DNA of 64,000 nucleotides from Myotis daubentonii (GCF_963259705.1 NC_081847.1:71693754-71757753), one strand, 5' to 3'. Counted from the stretch's first letter, positions 43,521 to 55,240 are shown. Notes: generated from the sequence alone by a model not told the origin. Program-made: numbers and translations.

Positions 43521-43526
43521 ATTGAG
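43521..43526. repeat. Right 6-bp target-site duplication of the provirus
   Basis: attgag, identical to 41542-41547. The empty site would read ggattattgagctgagg. Confidence 0.95.
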
Positions 43527-43644
43527 CTGAGGAAGCACACAGTCAGAGCTGTGCTTTGATAAGTAAAAGGAGAGACACATGTGAAAATATAACAGGATGT
43601 GATGTGGGACAGAGACATAATATATCCAAAACTGAATGGTTGAA

Positions 43645-43885
43645 CTAAAGGCCTGGTCCCTCTGCCTAAAACATTTCTTCAAGCTGAAATATCACTTCTC
43701 AGAGAGCTCTTCCTTGATCTTATTCTCATCTAAATTTGTTTCCCTTGTTACCTTCTCATGGCTGCTTCTGGTTTTCTATCATAGCATTTCCTACAATTTT
43801 GAATGTTTTAATTTGTCTTCCTGTCAGACCTTAAATTCTTTGGGGGCCAGGACCCATGTTTTATTCATTTCTGTATGATGTTAAA
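43645..43885 (+). repeat. L2 LINE 3'-end fragment
   Basis: 'tctgcctaaaacatttcttc', 'gagagctcttccttgatctt', 'gaccttaaattctttggggg' and 'ccaggacccatgttttattc' are L2 3' blocks in sense orientation. It appears to be interrupted by the LTR-like segment that follows. Confidence 0.65.
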
Positions 43886-44400
43886 GAAAAATTGCACTGG
43901 ACAGAATTAAACAGGGAAGGAAGACTTTATTTAAGGCTATTACAGTAGAGGGGAGAGATTGAACTCAACTTCACAAAAGTCAGGAGGGCTTTTAAGCTCT
44001 GGGATGAGCCAATGGAAAGCGAGTGGAGGACATCTGCCTACATGAGTAAGCCATTTGTGTTTGCTAATTGGTGCTTAGCAAAGTCAGGCTCCTACCCTCC
44101 CACAGAATCTGCGAGTCAGGGGCACTATCTTTCTTGAGGCTTACATTTCTAGGGGATGGCTCCCAGGTCCTTGAGAAAGACTTTTCTGGGTTGTAAAACT
44201 GGCAAGAGACTGGGAGAAGATTTACATCTCAAAGGGGCAGAGAAAGAATTTACAATGACAAGTTTTTTAAAGTAAATACTCTAAGAAAAAAGAAAGTTCA
44301 AGAGTCTATAGTCAGGAAGAAACTGTCTGAAGTTTGGTCAAGATGAGAGGAACATTAAGATCATGTTGGTCAATGATTCTATGCTACATCCCTCCCTACA
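43886..44400 (-). mobile_element. Candidate solo LTR (class I-like)
   Basis: The segment starts about tgttaaagaaaaattgcact and ends catccctccctaca. It reads as TG...CA on either strand. On the minus strand a polyadenylation signal (aataaagtcttcc) sits about 45 bp before the end, as in an LTR. I see no clear target duplication and no internal region. It could instead be another type of repeat. Confidence 0.5.
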
Positions 44401-44464
44401 GGACCTGGCAAAAAACCCAGCTAACAATGGGTATGTTGTTTGAAAATTAATATTTGTATATCTA

Positions 44465-44625
44465 CTCAGTTAATCTTCATTTCCCTCTCTAAACTACGAG
44501 CTCCATGAGGGCAGGGATCATGGCCATCTCGTTCATTAGTATAAACCCAGCACTGTGTCTACTTGCTTCTAATAGGTGCTTAGTCAGTGCTTGTGGAACG
44601 AATGAATGAGTGGATGAAGAGACAA
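44465..44625 (+). repeat. L2 LINE 3'-end fragment
   Basis: 'tacgagctccatgagggcag' followed by 'cccagcactgtgtctacttg' and 'ataggtgcttagtcagtgct' ending gaatgaatgag is the L2 3' terminus in sense orientation. Confidence 0.65.
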
Positions 44626-46395
44626 AAGCATCAAGGATGACTTTCAGCTTTTCAGCGTGGGAGAAAGAAGCTAATTGGCCAGCGGTGGCTGATGTGTGGG
44701 TGAGATAGTCATGCGCTGAGGGCAGCACACAATCATTTGATCCCGGGCTGTCCTGCTGACTTCATAGGGAGTAGGGGCTGCTGGTGTTTGGTAACTGGAT
44801 GGAGATGATTAAGGGAGCAATACTGGAGCCTGGGGAGGTGCTTGGACATGCAGATTACACATCTTACTTGCCCTCTGTTTGATTTCTAACAAGTGACAAT
44901 AGTCCTGGGGGGAAGTGACAACATATGCTCTTTTGAGTTTATTTAGAAGACAGAGCTGCATCGAGGTGAGGACCCCCTTCCAGGCCACCCCACAGGCAGA
45001 TGGATGCTGGTGCATGTAATTACTTTCAGGGTCAAAGCCGTGCAATCAGTTCCTTTGTCAGCAGCGTTCATTGAATAGTTTTATCGAGCGCCTGAGGGTG
45101 ATTTGTTCCAGCGCTGGAGTAATTGTCCAATCAACCACAGGTCCCTGGGGGAAGGCGGTTATGAAGGAAGCATCCCAAACCTTTGTGAGTGAGACCGGAT
45201 GGCTTCATTAATTAATTCAACAAACGTTCATTGAGCACCTACTGTGTGCTGGATCCTCTGTCAGGCCTTGTAAGGGTTGGGGGGAGAGTTTTTGCTCTAA
45301 GAACCTATGGGTGGTTAGAGGGAATAAACAGAATAGCCCTAAATCTCATATTCATCCCAGTGCCCCAGTGACAGCCCCCAGAGGAAGGCTTCCTTCGGAT
45401 GGAGGAGACTTCAAAATAGAGCCTGGGAAGAAAATGGGTGGGATTGGGGTGGAGATGAGTTGGCACTGACACTAAAAGTCAGTGACAAAGATTCTCTCCT
45501 TGACCAAACTCTGTCTGGGCTGCTGAGCCTCTTTTTGGCTGGGCTTCAACCTTGGCCCATAAAGACTTGAGCAAACACTAACATAGCCTCTTACAGCTCA
45601 AGGCCACATCCCTAGGACGGCCCTAGACCCTCTTCACGTGCCCGCCTGAGAAAACTCAAGGTGGCCAAAGAATTCACTATTTGTTCCAGCCAACATCTGA
45701 GGATAGAGCCGGTCTCCCTGTCTCTCTGGTAGTGTAGGTGCTTAACTCCGATAGGTGTTAGCAAACCCAGATGGGTTTCACATGGACCAACATCCCTTTC
45801 CCGCTTTTTGTAATTTTTTACCTCCCTGGCTGTGTCCAAGGCCTTGCCATTCCCTTTACCTCCTCCTCCTCTCACCCTGCACAAGTCAGACAGAGTTGAT
45901 CGCTTTCCCCTCCTGTCACTGGTTACAGAATAAAATGTCCTCACTGCTTTAACTGATGTCCATCTGTGTTTATCGTTGACATTAGTTCTCCATGAAAAAT
46001 AAAAGGGGAAAACTGACTCATACCATTACTCAAAACGAGACTTTTGGGATTCGGTCCAGCAGGGGAAATAGCGAGAAAAGGAGCCGTGGAGAAAGGGGGG
46101 AGCCAGCTCGTCGGGGCCTTGCAGGCTGAAGCAAGGACTTGAAGTCTTTACGCTCAGCGCCACAGGAAGTGGAAGATTTCAAGTTGGGAGTCATAGGATT
46201 AGAGCAGTGCCTAGCACAAGGTAAGCACCCACTAAGTGCTCATTGTTGCTGTTATTATTTGCAGTTCAAAAGAACAGTTCCTCTGACTGTGGTTTGGGGA
46301 GAGGATTGTGGGAAGCCAAGGTGGAGGTGGGACAACAGTTGGGATGGTCCAGGCAAGAGATGGTGGTGGTCTTGCTTGGCTCAGTGGTTTCTTGA
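44626..46395. other. Unique non-coding DNA
   Basis: No gene recognised. A fragment at 45200-45330 ('caacaaacgttcattgagca' and following) is a worn L2/MIR-class repeat. The 45030-45180 stretch is free of repeats and may be conserved non-coding DNA. Confidence 0.4.
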
Positions 46396-46545
46396 GCCCC
46401 ACACTGGGTACTTTACACATATTATCTCATTTAATCTTTGTAATAAAAAACCCCGTGAGAGAGGTATGATTAGACCCATTTTCTAGATGAGGAGGGACTC
46501 AGTAATTTGCTCTTGTTGCAACAGTTTGCAGTGGGCAGAGCCAAG
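46396..46545 (+). repeat. MIR SINE fragment
   Basis: 'cacatattatctcatttaat' with 'cattttctagatgaggaggg' is a sense MIR. Confidence 0.7.
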
Positions 46546-47524
46546 TTGCAACCCATTTTCTTTCTTCAACTTTTTGCTGCTGCCTGGCAGGTAGAAATTA
46601 CAAGAGCAATTTTAGCTCAAGTGTTTGGCTTACATTTGCATTCAGTATTTATTGATGTTCCCAGGCCCATCCAGTACTTACTGTTGGGGCTTAATAAGTC
46701 CTAAATAATAATGATTTTTCCCGGGATGAGGATAGATGCTTGTGTCAGCTGAGGCTGATTTCCACCTAATTTGCAGAGAATTTGTGCAGCACTGTGATGA
46801 GCTAAATATTTATGCAGGGAGGATGTATGTACAAATCACATTTCCATAAGAAACGCAAGGCAAATGAGCCTTTCCCACAAAAAAAAGTTTATTGATGGGA
46901 AAAGATGCTTTAGAGAATCAAACATTAGCAGGGATTAACCAGCATTATCCAAGAGTTAGCCACAGTTAGGCAATTTTAGCATTTATGCCAGAGAAGTGTC
47001 TTTATTAAGAGTTGCCAAGAATTGCCAGAGGAGAAATTGTTTTTGCTCCTCAGTGTTGAGGGGAAAACCTTGGAAAGTGGAATGGCTCTTTCTTTGAATG
47101 ACTAATCCATCTTGGTGGGTGGCCCTGGGCAAGTTGCTGCTTCTTTCTGAACCTCAGTTTCTCAAGCTTTCATCCACTGGGTGGGTTTATATGTTCCTCA
47201 AGGCCTTGCCTACCCCATGTTACCGTTCTGTGCTCACTGCTGTCTTTTAATCTGCCCTAAGGAGCAGGCTGTAGACCTGGAACATCAGCCTCCTTGTTGA
47301 GGGAAAGGAGTTAATATTTAAGCCACCCACTGCGTGCCCGCATTCCCTCAGTGCTTTATTTCAGTCACCTCATTACTCCTCACAGCAGCCCAATGGCATA
47401 GGTTTTATTTCCATTTTATAGCTAAAAACGAATTAGTTGCAAGTTAAGAAACAACTACTTTGGGGGTCATGTTCCAGTCCTTCTCACCCACCCACGTCAA
47501 AGTAAATTGAACAAAACTTTTTTT
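46546..47524. other. Unique non-coding DNA with MIR pieces
   Basis: No gene recognised. 46740-47080 is repeat-free and rich in phrases typical of conserved non-coding DNA. MIR-like pieces occur at 47110-47190 (minus) and 47325-47440 (plus). Confidence 0.4.
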
Positions 47525-47703
47525 TTTAATATTCTCACCCGATAATGTTTATTGATTTTAGAGAGAGAGGGAGCGAGAGAAACGTCCATGTGAGAAAGAA
47601 ACATCTATAAGTTGCCACCTGTACCCTCCCTGATTGGGGATCGAACCCACAATTTTTTGGTATATGGGATGACATTCCAACCAACTGAGCCATCCGCCCA
47701 GGG
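47525..47703 (-). repeat. tRNA-derived bat SINE (older subtype)
   Basis: The minus-strand head accctgggcggatggctcag precedes 'ttggttggaatgtcatccca' and 'gggttcgatccccaatcag', then an AT-rich tail (taatgtttattgatttt on the plus strand). The flanks acaaaacttttt on both sides are the target duplication. Confidence 0.88.
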
Positions 47704-47749
47704 TGGACAAAACTTTTTATTTTGGGTACCAAGGGGCAGAGAACATAGG

Positions 47750-47885
47750 ACTTGGAATCGTACAGGCAGGCCGGAGTTAGAATGTACCGGCTCTATGGTT
47801 GGGTGAGTCACATCACCTTTCCAAGTCTTGTTTCCCCATCTGCACCCACTTACCTTATGATCTCCATGGAACAGGGCTATGGTGT
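47750..47885 (-). repeat. MIR SINE fragment
   Basis: 'tgggtgagtcacatcacctt' with 'ccaagtcttgtttccccatc' is the reverse complement of the MIR core. Confidence 0.55.
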
Positions 47886-47910
47886 GGTTTCTCTGAGAAA
47901 CCATCTAGCT

Positions 47911-48122
47911 CAGGGGTGGGCAAACTTTTTGACTCGAGGGCCACAATGGGTTCTTAAACTGGACCGGAGGGCCGGAACAAAAGCATGGATGGAGTGTTTG
48001 TGTGAACTAATATAAATTCAAAGTAAACATCATTACATAAAAGGGTACATTTTTTTTTTTTTAGTTTTATTCATTTCAAACGGGCCGGATCCGGCCCGCG
48101 GGCCATAGTTTGCCCACGGCTG
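47911..48122 (-). mobile_element. Non-autonomous hAT element, copy B (212 bp)
   Basis: The termini are caggggtgggcaaac and gtttgcccacggctg. The exact 8-bp duplication atctagct is at 47903-47910 and 48123-48130. The body is the reverse complement of the element at 3748-3961. The duplication has TA at its centre, as known for Buster-group hATs. There is no transposase. Confidence 0.96.
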
Positions 48123-48130
48123 ATCTAGCT

Positions 48131-49055
48131 CTTTGGTGCCAGTCTGAATGGCTGGCCATTCTAGGCTTCCCTCCAAGGGTTATCTCAGATGGCCACGTAC
48201 ACTGCCTCCCTGGTAGAGGAAGCAGCTCTGACTTTGTCTTCATCCTTGTTCCCTTGAACTCCTTAGCCTGGTCCTACCCAAGCTCTGGCCTGCCTGACTT
48301 CTGCCTACGGATACGGTGTATGGCTGGAGATGTGGGTTCAGGCCCCAGAAGTTCCAGTTTCTACTTATGTGACCTGAAGTCACCCGTTTGATTTCTCTCA
48401 GAGTCTATTTCTCTTCTGTAAAATGGGGATGATTTCAGAGGCTTTGTTCAAGGCTTTTGTAGTTGATTAAACTTTCATGAGGTTGAAATTAATTGCATGC
48501 TGAACCGTGTTCTGCCTTCACCCCAGGGAACGACTGAGGTCCTTCGGAATGAATTCTTTTGTGACCTTCAGAGTTCCCTGGTGAAAGAGTCCCTCTAGCT
48601 TTGTTACAGAGTCACAGCTGAACCCCTGGTCCATTGCTGTCAAGACTCGGGTGCCTCGGATAAGCAAGTGGGTGAACAATGTCTCTCAAGTGTTGCTTTA
48701 AGAAGACTTATTTCTGCCTGGCCGAGACAGACACTCATGTAGATGTATCTCATTTAATGTTTTCAAGAAACCCTGTATGTAGGTGCCACCTGCTGAGGTC
48801 CCAGAGCCTGCAGGTGGCTGCTGTGGATTCCGGAGCAGGTACCCTAGCGTCCTTGCTGCTGTGCCCACTCAGCCCCACGCTCCGTTTGGAATTCCGCTTT
48901 GCCATCCCCAAGAACCACAGCCAGACTTTTAGTTTCACTTTCTTCTGGGGTTGTAATATGGCTTTGGAAAGATGCTTCAGGAAAATTAGAAAGTTGTAAA
49001 AAATTTACAGGTATGGGCTTATAGGGGACTTGGAAACATACACATACCCTCTCAA
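48131..49055. other. Unassigned non-coding DNA
   Basis: A MIR-like piece lies at 48325-48470 on the minus strand (ctcttctgtaaaatggggat). The rest is unassigned; a plus-strand frame of 106 codons at 48679-48999 has no recognisable motif. Confidence 0.4.
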
Positions 49056-49059
49056 ATAA

Positions 49060-49635
49060 CAGCTTCATGGAGATAGAATTCACACACAATAAAATTCACC
49101 TTGTAAAATAATCCAATGTAGTGATTTTTAGTACATGCACAGAGCTGTCCGGCAACTGTCACCACTATCTAATTTCAAAACATTTTCATCGCCTCCCAGA
49201 GAAGCCCCGGACTTCCCTGGCCACTGCTGAGTCCTCTCTGCCTCTGAATCTGCCGGTACTGCACGTTTACATAAGCGGACTCAGACACTATGTAGCCCTT
49301 TGTGACTGGCTTCTTTCACTTAGCATAGTGTTTTCAAGGTTCATCCATGTCGTGCCTGTATTAGTATTTCATTCCTCTTCTGGACGGATACTATTCCATG
49401 GTATGGCTATACCATGTGCCATCTATTCATCAGTCTCGTGGATGGAATGCCGCTGCCGTGAATGTTCATGTGGGAGATTTTGTGGGGACGTATATTCTCA
49501 GTTCTCCGAGGTATTTACCTGGGAATGGGACTGCTGGCTCACATGGCGACTCTATTTAACACTCAGAGGACTAGTCAGGCTATTTTCCAAAGTGGCTGCG
49601 CCTTCCACAATCCCACCTCCAGAAACTCTTGTGTG
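49060..49635. repeat. L1-derived relic
   Basis: 'cttcatggagatagaattca', 'gactggcttctttcacttag', 'gttttcaaggttcatccatg' and 'gggaatgggactgctggctc' follow the well-known old mammalian L1 segment. The 217-codon open frame at 49121-49774 is read through this relic and is not a gene. Confidence 0.7.
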
Positions 49636-51240
49636 GTTGATGTTGCTTGACATGGGTTTGCAGATGCTGACAATTTATTTGAGCTGCAAGCCCAGTTTGG
49701 TTCAGAGTCTCAGAGGAACACTCCGATGGAAGGAAGGGACTGGATTTAGCATGGCCAGAAAAGACCTTCCATAGCCTGCGATGTTGTGCCCTAAATATCC
49801 TGTAATCAAGTTTAAAATGCAGTGTTGGATTTGAGCTTTTGAGGAGGAGCTGTGACCTAGCACAGAACAGCTTAGAATAGTGCCCGTCTTGCCCGGAGCC
49901 CCTGCTGAGGCACGGAGACAGGGACTTGAGTACAGGTCATCTCCTGGGGAGGTGATCCCAGGAAACACCTGCTAAGGAGTGGAGGCAATGAGACAGGGAC
50001 AGGAAGGAGGCCAGTAAGGTGTGTTAGCAAGCAGGACACCACTGTGGGCTCCCGGAGCTCATTTCCACTGTGGGATATCGGGATCCAGTGCAGAGCATGC
50101 CTTGGCGTTATCCCAATGGATGGATAACAAAGAGGCCGGAGCATTCATCGCCAGTCCCCGTCTGTCAGTTGCTTGGTGCTTCTGGGGGTTTGCTCTGCAC
50201 ATTGGCTGTGCCTGTGCCCATAGCCATGGCGGCCTTCAGTGGGCCAGCACCAGCCATGGCGTCAGTCCGAATTGATACCTGAGTGACCCACCAGTGACCG
50301 TCTCTACCCACATCAAACAGGCTTGGTCGAAATGTCATGTAATGTCTCAGTCGACTTAAAGGAATCAAAAGTAGGAGAAATAAAATCTTTTCCTAATCCC
50401 CTCCCTGAGGTTGGCAGCACAAAGCTTCCAGAACCTAGGAAATAGCTGATATATATTTTTAAAAAATTGAAGTTAGCGTCTGTTCTTTAAGAAAGAAAAG
50501 AATGGGGCAATTGGAATGCACTTGCTGAAGTAATCAGAGTCGAGAGGCAGGAATAGAAATGGAAATTAGACTCTGCCTGGAGACAATTTGGTGGGATAAT
50601 CAAGGGCTAGGAATTGTGCCAGTTCCCCACAGATCAAAACCGCTGGGCTCCGCAGGGCCCTGAGCACATGTTTATCTTCAGGGCCCGTGGAAGACAGGGC
50701 CCCTGGACCAGCTTCCGAACGCCACAGGGACCAGAGTCACTCGGGACACGATGAAAACACGGGTCTGGGCTCTCATGCAGGTCTCCGAGGTGGGGCCTGG
50801 GAGTCTGTGTTTAGCAAGTTCCCCAGGTGACTGTGAGTCGGATCCAGGGACCTCTGAGAGGAGACAGTCATACTGTAGATAAAGTTCGAGCCATTTTTGG
50901 AAAGTGCCAGGAAAATAGACAACCTCCTGTGCTCCCTTCTCAGCATCCCCCTGGGCCCTACTTAGGTTTCACCGATTTCTGATCTATCGCCAGCCCAGCC
51001 TTTGTTCCCCGGCTAACGTGCCCGGCAGGAAGGCCTGCTGGGTTGGATTTTAATCCTGGAAACTGGGAATCTCAGAGAAGAATAGTGCTCTCTTGTAAGG
51101 CCTGGCCTCAACCAAGCAAACAAATACACAATCAGTCTAGCTGGCTGAAAGAGACACAGAAGAGTTGCTTTAACTGAGTGTCTTTAAAAACACAAAAAGC
51201 CATTGTATCTCCCCTTTATGTCCCATCGAACGTTTCTTAG
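49636..51240. other. Unassigned non-coding DNA
   Basis: No gene recognised. A MER5-group hAT remnant lies near 50745-50860 ('ccgaggtggggcctgggagt', 'caagttccccaggtgactgt'). The 50010-50370 segment looks repeat-derived but I could not assign it. Confidence 0.35.
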
Positions 51241-51640
51241 TGTTATGGGCTGAATTGTGTCCTCCCCAAATTCATGCTGAAGTCCTCAGCCCCAGGACCT
51301 CAGAAGGTGACCTCGTTTGAAGATAGTTTTTACAGATGCCATCCAGTGAACATGAGGTCTTTAGGGTGGGCCCTAGTTCAATAGGACTCGTGTCCTTATA
51401 AAAAGGGGACGTTTAGAGGCAGACCGTTCAGGGAGAAAGAAAGCCACGTGACCACGAGGACGGCCATGTTCAAGCACAGGAGGGAGGCCTGGGACAGCAC
51501 CTTTCCTCACAGCCTCAGGAGGCCCCACCCCTGCCCCCTCCTCAGTTTCAGGCTTCCAGCCTCAAGCACCGTGAGACATGAATTTCTGTCGTTGGAACCA
51601 CCCAGTCTGTGGTATCTTATTACCCAGCGAACTCATGTAG
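51241..51640 (+). mobile_element. MLT1-like MaLR LTR
   Basis: Starts gttatgggctgaattgtgtc, contains 'tagggtgggccctagttcaa' and 'gtgtccttataaaaagggga', and ends with 'ccgtgagacatgaatttctg' and 'accacccagtctgtggtatc'. It is a near-full-length LTR of the same class as 1797-2219. Confidence 0.82.
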
Positions 51641-52734
51641 TTAGCTCTGTCCCCAGGGGAGCCTGCCTCCCGGATTTCTCCCGGTCCATCCTTTCTGTCC
51701 ATCTTCAGAACCTTCACTGTAACCCGGACCCCAGCGCCTCCCTGGACTCCTGCAGCAGCTCCGAACTTGCTTTTCTGCTTTCACTCTGACCCCACGCCCT
51801 GCCGTTTTGCTCTGGCCAGCCACCAGCGTCATGTTTTATAAGCACACATCTGATCCTCCCTCTCCTCTGCTCTAAACTCTGCTGTGGCTCCCTACGACTT
51901 TCAGGGTAAAGACCCCGGTTCTCCAGCAGAGAGGCCCCGGCATGCAGAGACCGGCGACCTCTTCCCTGCGGGCTGGCCTTGCTAAAGGACTCCCCCGCAC
52001 CCCCCCCCCCCCCCGAGTCACTCTGCACCTCTTCTCCCTGCACTGCAGGGCACTTCTGCACAGTTGCCAGGCTGTTTGAGTTTGAATTACAAGCAGTCAC
52101 GTATGTTTTTAAGGGAGAGGAGAGAGCAAAAACCCCACCCCCACCCTACCAGAGCCTTCCTGGGAAACAGCCACAGGCACCCGTGGCTGGGTGTCCAGCG
52201 AGGAGCCGAGCTGAGAAGCAGGCCAGGTGAGGAGCTGGTGAGAGACCATGGGTTCTCAGGGCCCCGCCCGGTGCAGCTCCTCCAGCAGGCTCCTCTGGCA
52301 TCCTGGAATGCCTGCCTGCTTCCCCAGACGCCTTCAGCATCTTCTCTCTCCCTCCCCCCAGCAGCAGGGCTCGATTCATCTATCTTTGATTGGGTTAGTA
52401 ACTCCTCAAGCACAACATAAATGAGATAGCATCAGAGGGAAAGTGTGAATGAGAAGATGGGGAGATTTGCTATATTAAAATGTTCACTGTGGTGTCACAG
52501 AGATGTGATGGGATAATTTACTGAGCCGCTTTGTGCTTTGTTGATGCTGCGACAGTAGGATCAGAAAGACCGAGTGCCACCTGTTTGGGCTTGCAGCGTT
52601 TTTCTTCGTCCCGCTCTTTCCAAGCAGGTGTCTTCCTGCCTCCGATGGAGCGAACCGATTCTCTCTCAGGTGAGCCTACATGAGGGAACAAACGCTTTCC
52701 TCCCAGGCTCCATCAGCTCTTTGCTGCAGGCTCA

Positions 52735-52912
52735 CAGCAACCCAGTCTCTCTGTGCCTCAGTTTCCTCATCTGTAAAATGGGGACAGTAATTAGACCTAC
52801 CCCTATGGGGCTGTTGTGAGGATTTAGTGAGCTACTGTAGGTAAAGCACTCAAAACAATGCCTGGCATGTAGTAGGTGCTCAGTAAATGTTAGGCATGAT
52901 TATTATCATCAT
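52735..52912 (-). repeat. MIR SINE
   Basis: 'gtgcctcagtttcctcatct' with gtaaaatgggg, then 'ggggctgttgtgaggattta' and 'cctggcatgtagtaggtgct', is a long, well-preserved MIR in reverse orientation. Confidence 0.85.
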
Positions 52913-52959
52913 CACACATTTATAGAGTTGGGGGAGAGAAATCCTCAGCTTGTGTATCA

Positions 52960-53345
52960 GGCAGGGTTCTCCAGAGAAGCAGAACCAGTAGGATCTCTCT
53001 CTGTCTCTCCCTCTATTTGTAATCTGTATCTCTTGTCATCTGTATCTATATCTACATCTATCTATATCTATGTTGATACCTATAGCATCTATATTTATAA
53101 TAATCTCTCTATGTAATTATATCTATTTCTACATCTGTATCTATGTCTCTATGGTATCTATATCTATATTCATATCTATATGTCTCTCCTGTCTTCCTCT
53201 ACCCTGATCTCTCTCTCTACATACATACGTTTATTTCTAGGAATTGGCTCAGGAGATTGTGGGGGCTGGCAAGTCTGAAACCTGTAGACGGGCTGGGCTG
53301 GCAGTCTGAGCGTCTCCGGCAGAGCTGGTGCCGGAGTCTTAGGCA
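52960..53345 (+). repeat. Interspersed repeat with degenerate (TATC)n core
   Basis: 'caggcagggttctccagaga' with agcagaacc, then about 230 bp of tatctatatctacatc-like tetranucleotides, then 'aggaattggctcaggagatt'. The two ends are those of an old mammalian interspersed repeat with an expanded internal microsatellite. The family is not certain. Confidence 0.6.
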
Positions 53346-53654
53346 GAATTTCTTTTCCTCAGGGGAACCTCCTCATTGCTCTCAGCCCTTCCCGCTGCTT
53401 GGCTGGGCCCATGCACATCATGGAGGAGAGCCTCCTTCCCTCGGAGCCCGCTGACGGACGCGGTCCCCACACCTGCAGCACACCCACACCCCGCTCAGTG
53501 GTCAGGGAGGAAATTGGTCTGTGGCCAGGCCAGGCTGACACACAGAGCCGGCCATCGGAGCTCAGGGCTGCACTGGCCAGCGGGACCTGACCCCCGGGAA
53601 GCTGCCCGCCTCCTCTCACACCTCCGCCTCTCCTCCAGGCTGCCCCGCCCCTCC

Positions 53655-54480
53655 ACCCCTGACACCCCTGACCTCCAACCCTGACCTCCATCCCTGACCT
53701 CTGACACCCCTGACTTCCAACCCTGACCTCCATCCCTGACTTCTGAAATCCCTGATCTCCATCCCTGACCTCTGACATCCCTGACCTCCATCCCTGACAT
53801 CTGACATCCCTGATCTCCATCCCTGACATCTGACATCCCTGACCTCCATCCCTGACCTCTGACACCCCTGACCTCCAACCCTGACCTCCATCCCTGACTT
53901 CTTACATCCCTGATCTCCATCCTGACCTCCATCCCTGACCTCCATCCCTGACTTCTGACATCCCTGACTTCCATCCCTGACCTCTGACATCCCTGACCTC
54001 CATCCCTGACATCTGACATCCCTGACCTCCATCCCTGACCTCCATCCCTGACCTCTGACATCCCTGATCTCCATCCCTGACCTCCAACCCTGACCTCTGA
54101 CATCCCTGACCTCCATCCCTGACCTCTGACATCCCTGATCTCCATCCCTGACCTCTGACATCCCTGATCTCCATCCCTGACCTCTGACATCCCTGACCTC
54201 CGACATCCCTGACCTCCATCCCTGACCTCTGACATCCCTGACCTCCATCCCTGACTTCTGACATCCCTGATCTCCATCCCTGACCTCTCACATCCCTGAC
54301 CTCCATCCCTGACCTCTGACATCCCTGACCTCCATCCCTGACTTCTGACATCCCTGACCTCCAACCCTGACCTCTGACATCCCTGACCTCCATCCCTGAC
54401 CTCTGACATCCCTGACCTCCACCCCTGACCTCTGACATCCCTGACCTCTGACATCCCTGACCTCCATCCCTGACCTCTGA
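53655..54480. repeat. 29-bp minisatellite, about 0.83 kb
   Basis: A repeated unit of 29 bp alternates a 16-bp part (ccctgacctctgacat) with a 13-bp part (ccctgacctccat). Some parts are repeated or skipped, and single-base variants (gatctcc, gacttc) occur throughout. The unit length is not a multiple of three and contains no stop on the minus strand, so all three minus frames stay open and produce frames of 399, 210 and 178 codons with repeated 'MEVRDVRGQGWRSGMSEV'-like text. There is no evidence for translation. Confidence 0.93.
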
Positions 54481-54994
54481 TGTGGCTATTCTCTGCCTCG
54501 TTTATTTCTCCTGAAGGCAGGGGAATGGGATGTCTTTGGGGTCCTGGGGGTGGCAGAGGGAGGAAGACCAAAGGGGTCTGTGCACATGAGGCAACTTGCT
54601 TCTCCTTTCTTCCCATCAACCCTGGCTGTTCAAGAGAAAGAAACCCAGACCCCACCCTCCACCAGGAGCACTGGAATCTTGTGCCTGCACTCACGTGGCT
54701 TTCAGAAACTTGTTCAGCTGAAAGTATGTCTGCTTCCTTCCCGTCTTGAGTTAAGTTGAGCCCCCTTCCTTGTCCCGTGCTCTGTCCAGTGCCTTTTCCT
54801 TGACCACAGTAGGTGGGGAGGGAGGGTTGCCTTTCCAGTGGCTGGTGCCTGTCCCCCAGCCTGGAGTTCTGCTTGCGGGTGAGGCAGCGGCTTGCATTCC
54901 TCCGTGGGTTATAAGGTGTCCTACCCCCCAGGCTTATGACTCTTGAGCAGCAAATGCTTTCTTACACACAGCTTGTCAGTCTCCCCCAGTCGTA

Positions 54995-55240
54995 AAACTT
55001 TGTTTTAAAACAGTGTATGCTCTGAAGTACTTACCGATGAGCTGACATGCTTGGGATTTGCCTCCAGGTAACACAGGAGGGGGTGTGGGCTGTATTTGAA
55101 ATCAGATTGACCATAAATAGATAGTTGTTGAAGCTGGGTGGTGGGTATATGGGGGCTCGTTATACTGTCGTGTGTGGTATTGAATAGGTTTTACAATTTT
55201 ATGTAATGAAAATTTTAAAAAGAAAAAGCCCACATTATTC
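54995..55240 (+). repeat. L1 3'-end relic
   Basis: 'gttgttgaagctgggtggtg', 'ggtatatgggggctcgttat' and 'aattttatgtaatgaaaatt' are the sense 3' end of an old mammalian L1. Confidence 0.7.

Noticed and set aside
49121..49774. 217-codon plus-strand open frame
   Set aside because: It is read through an old L1 segment in a frame that does not match a LINE protein.
53495..54694. 399-codon minus-strand open frame (and overlapping 210- and 178-codon frames)
   Set aside because: All are read through a 29-bp minisatellite without stops; the three frames give the same cyclic peptide, so no frame is preferred.
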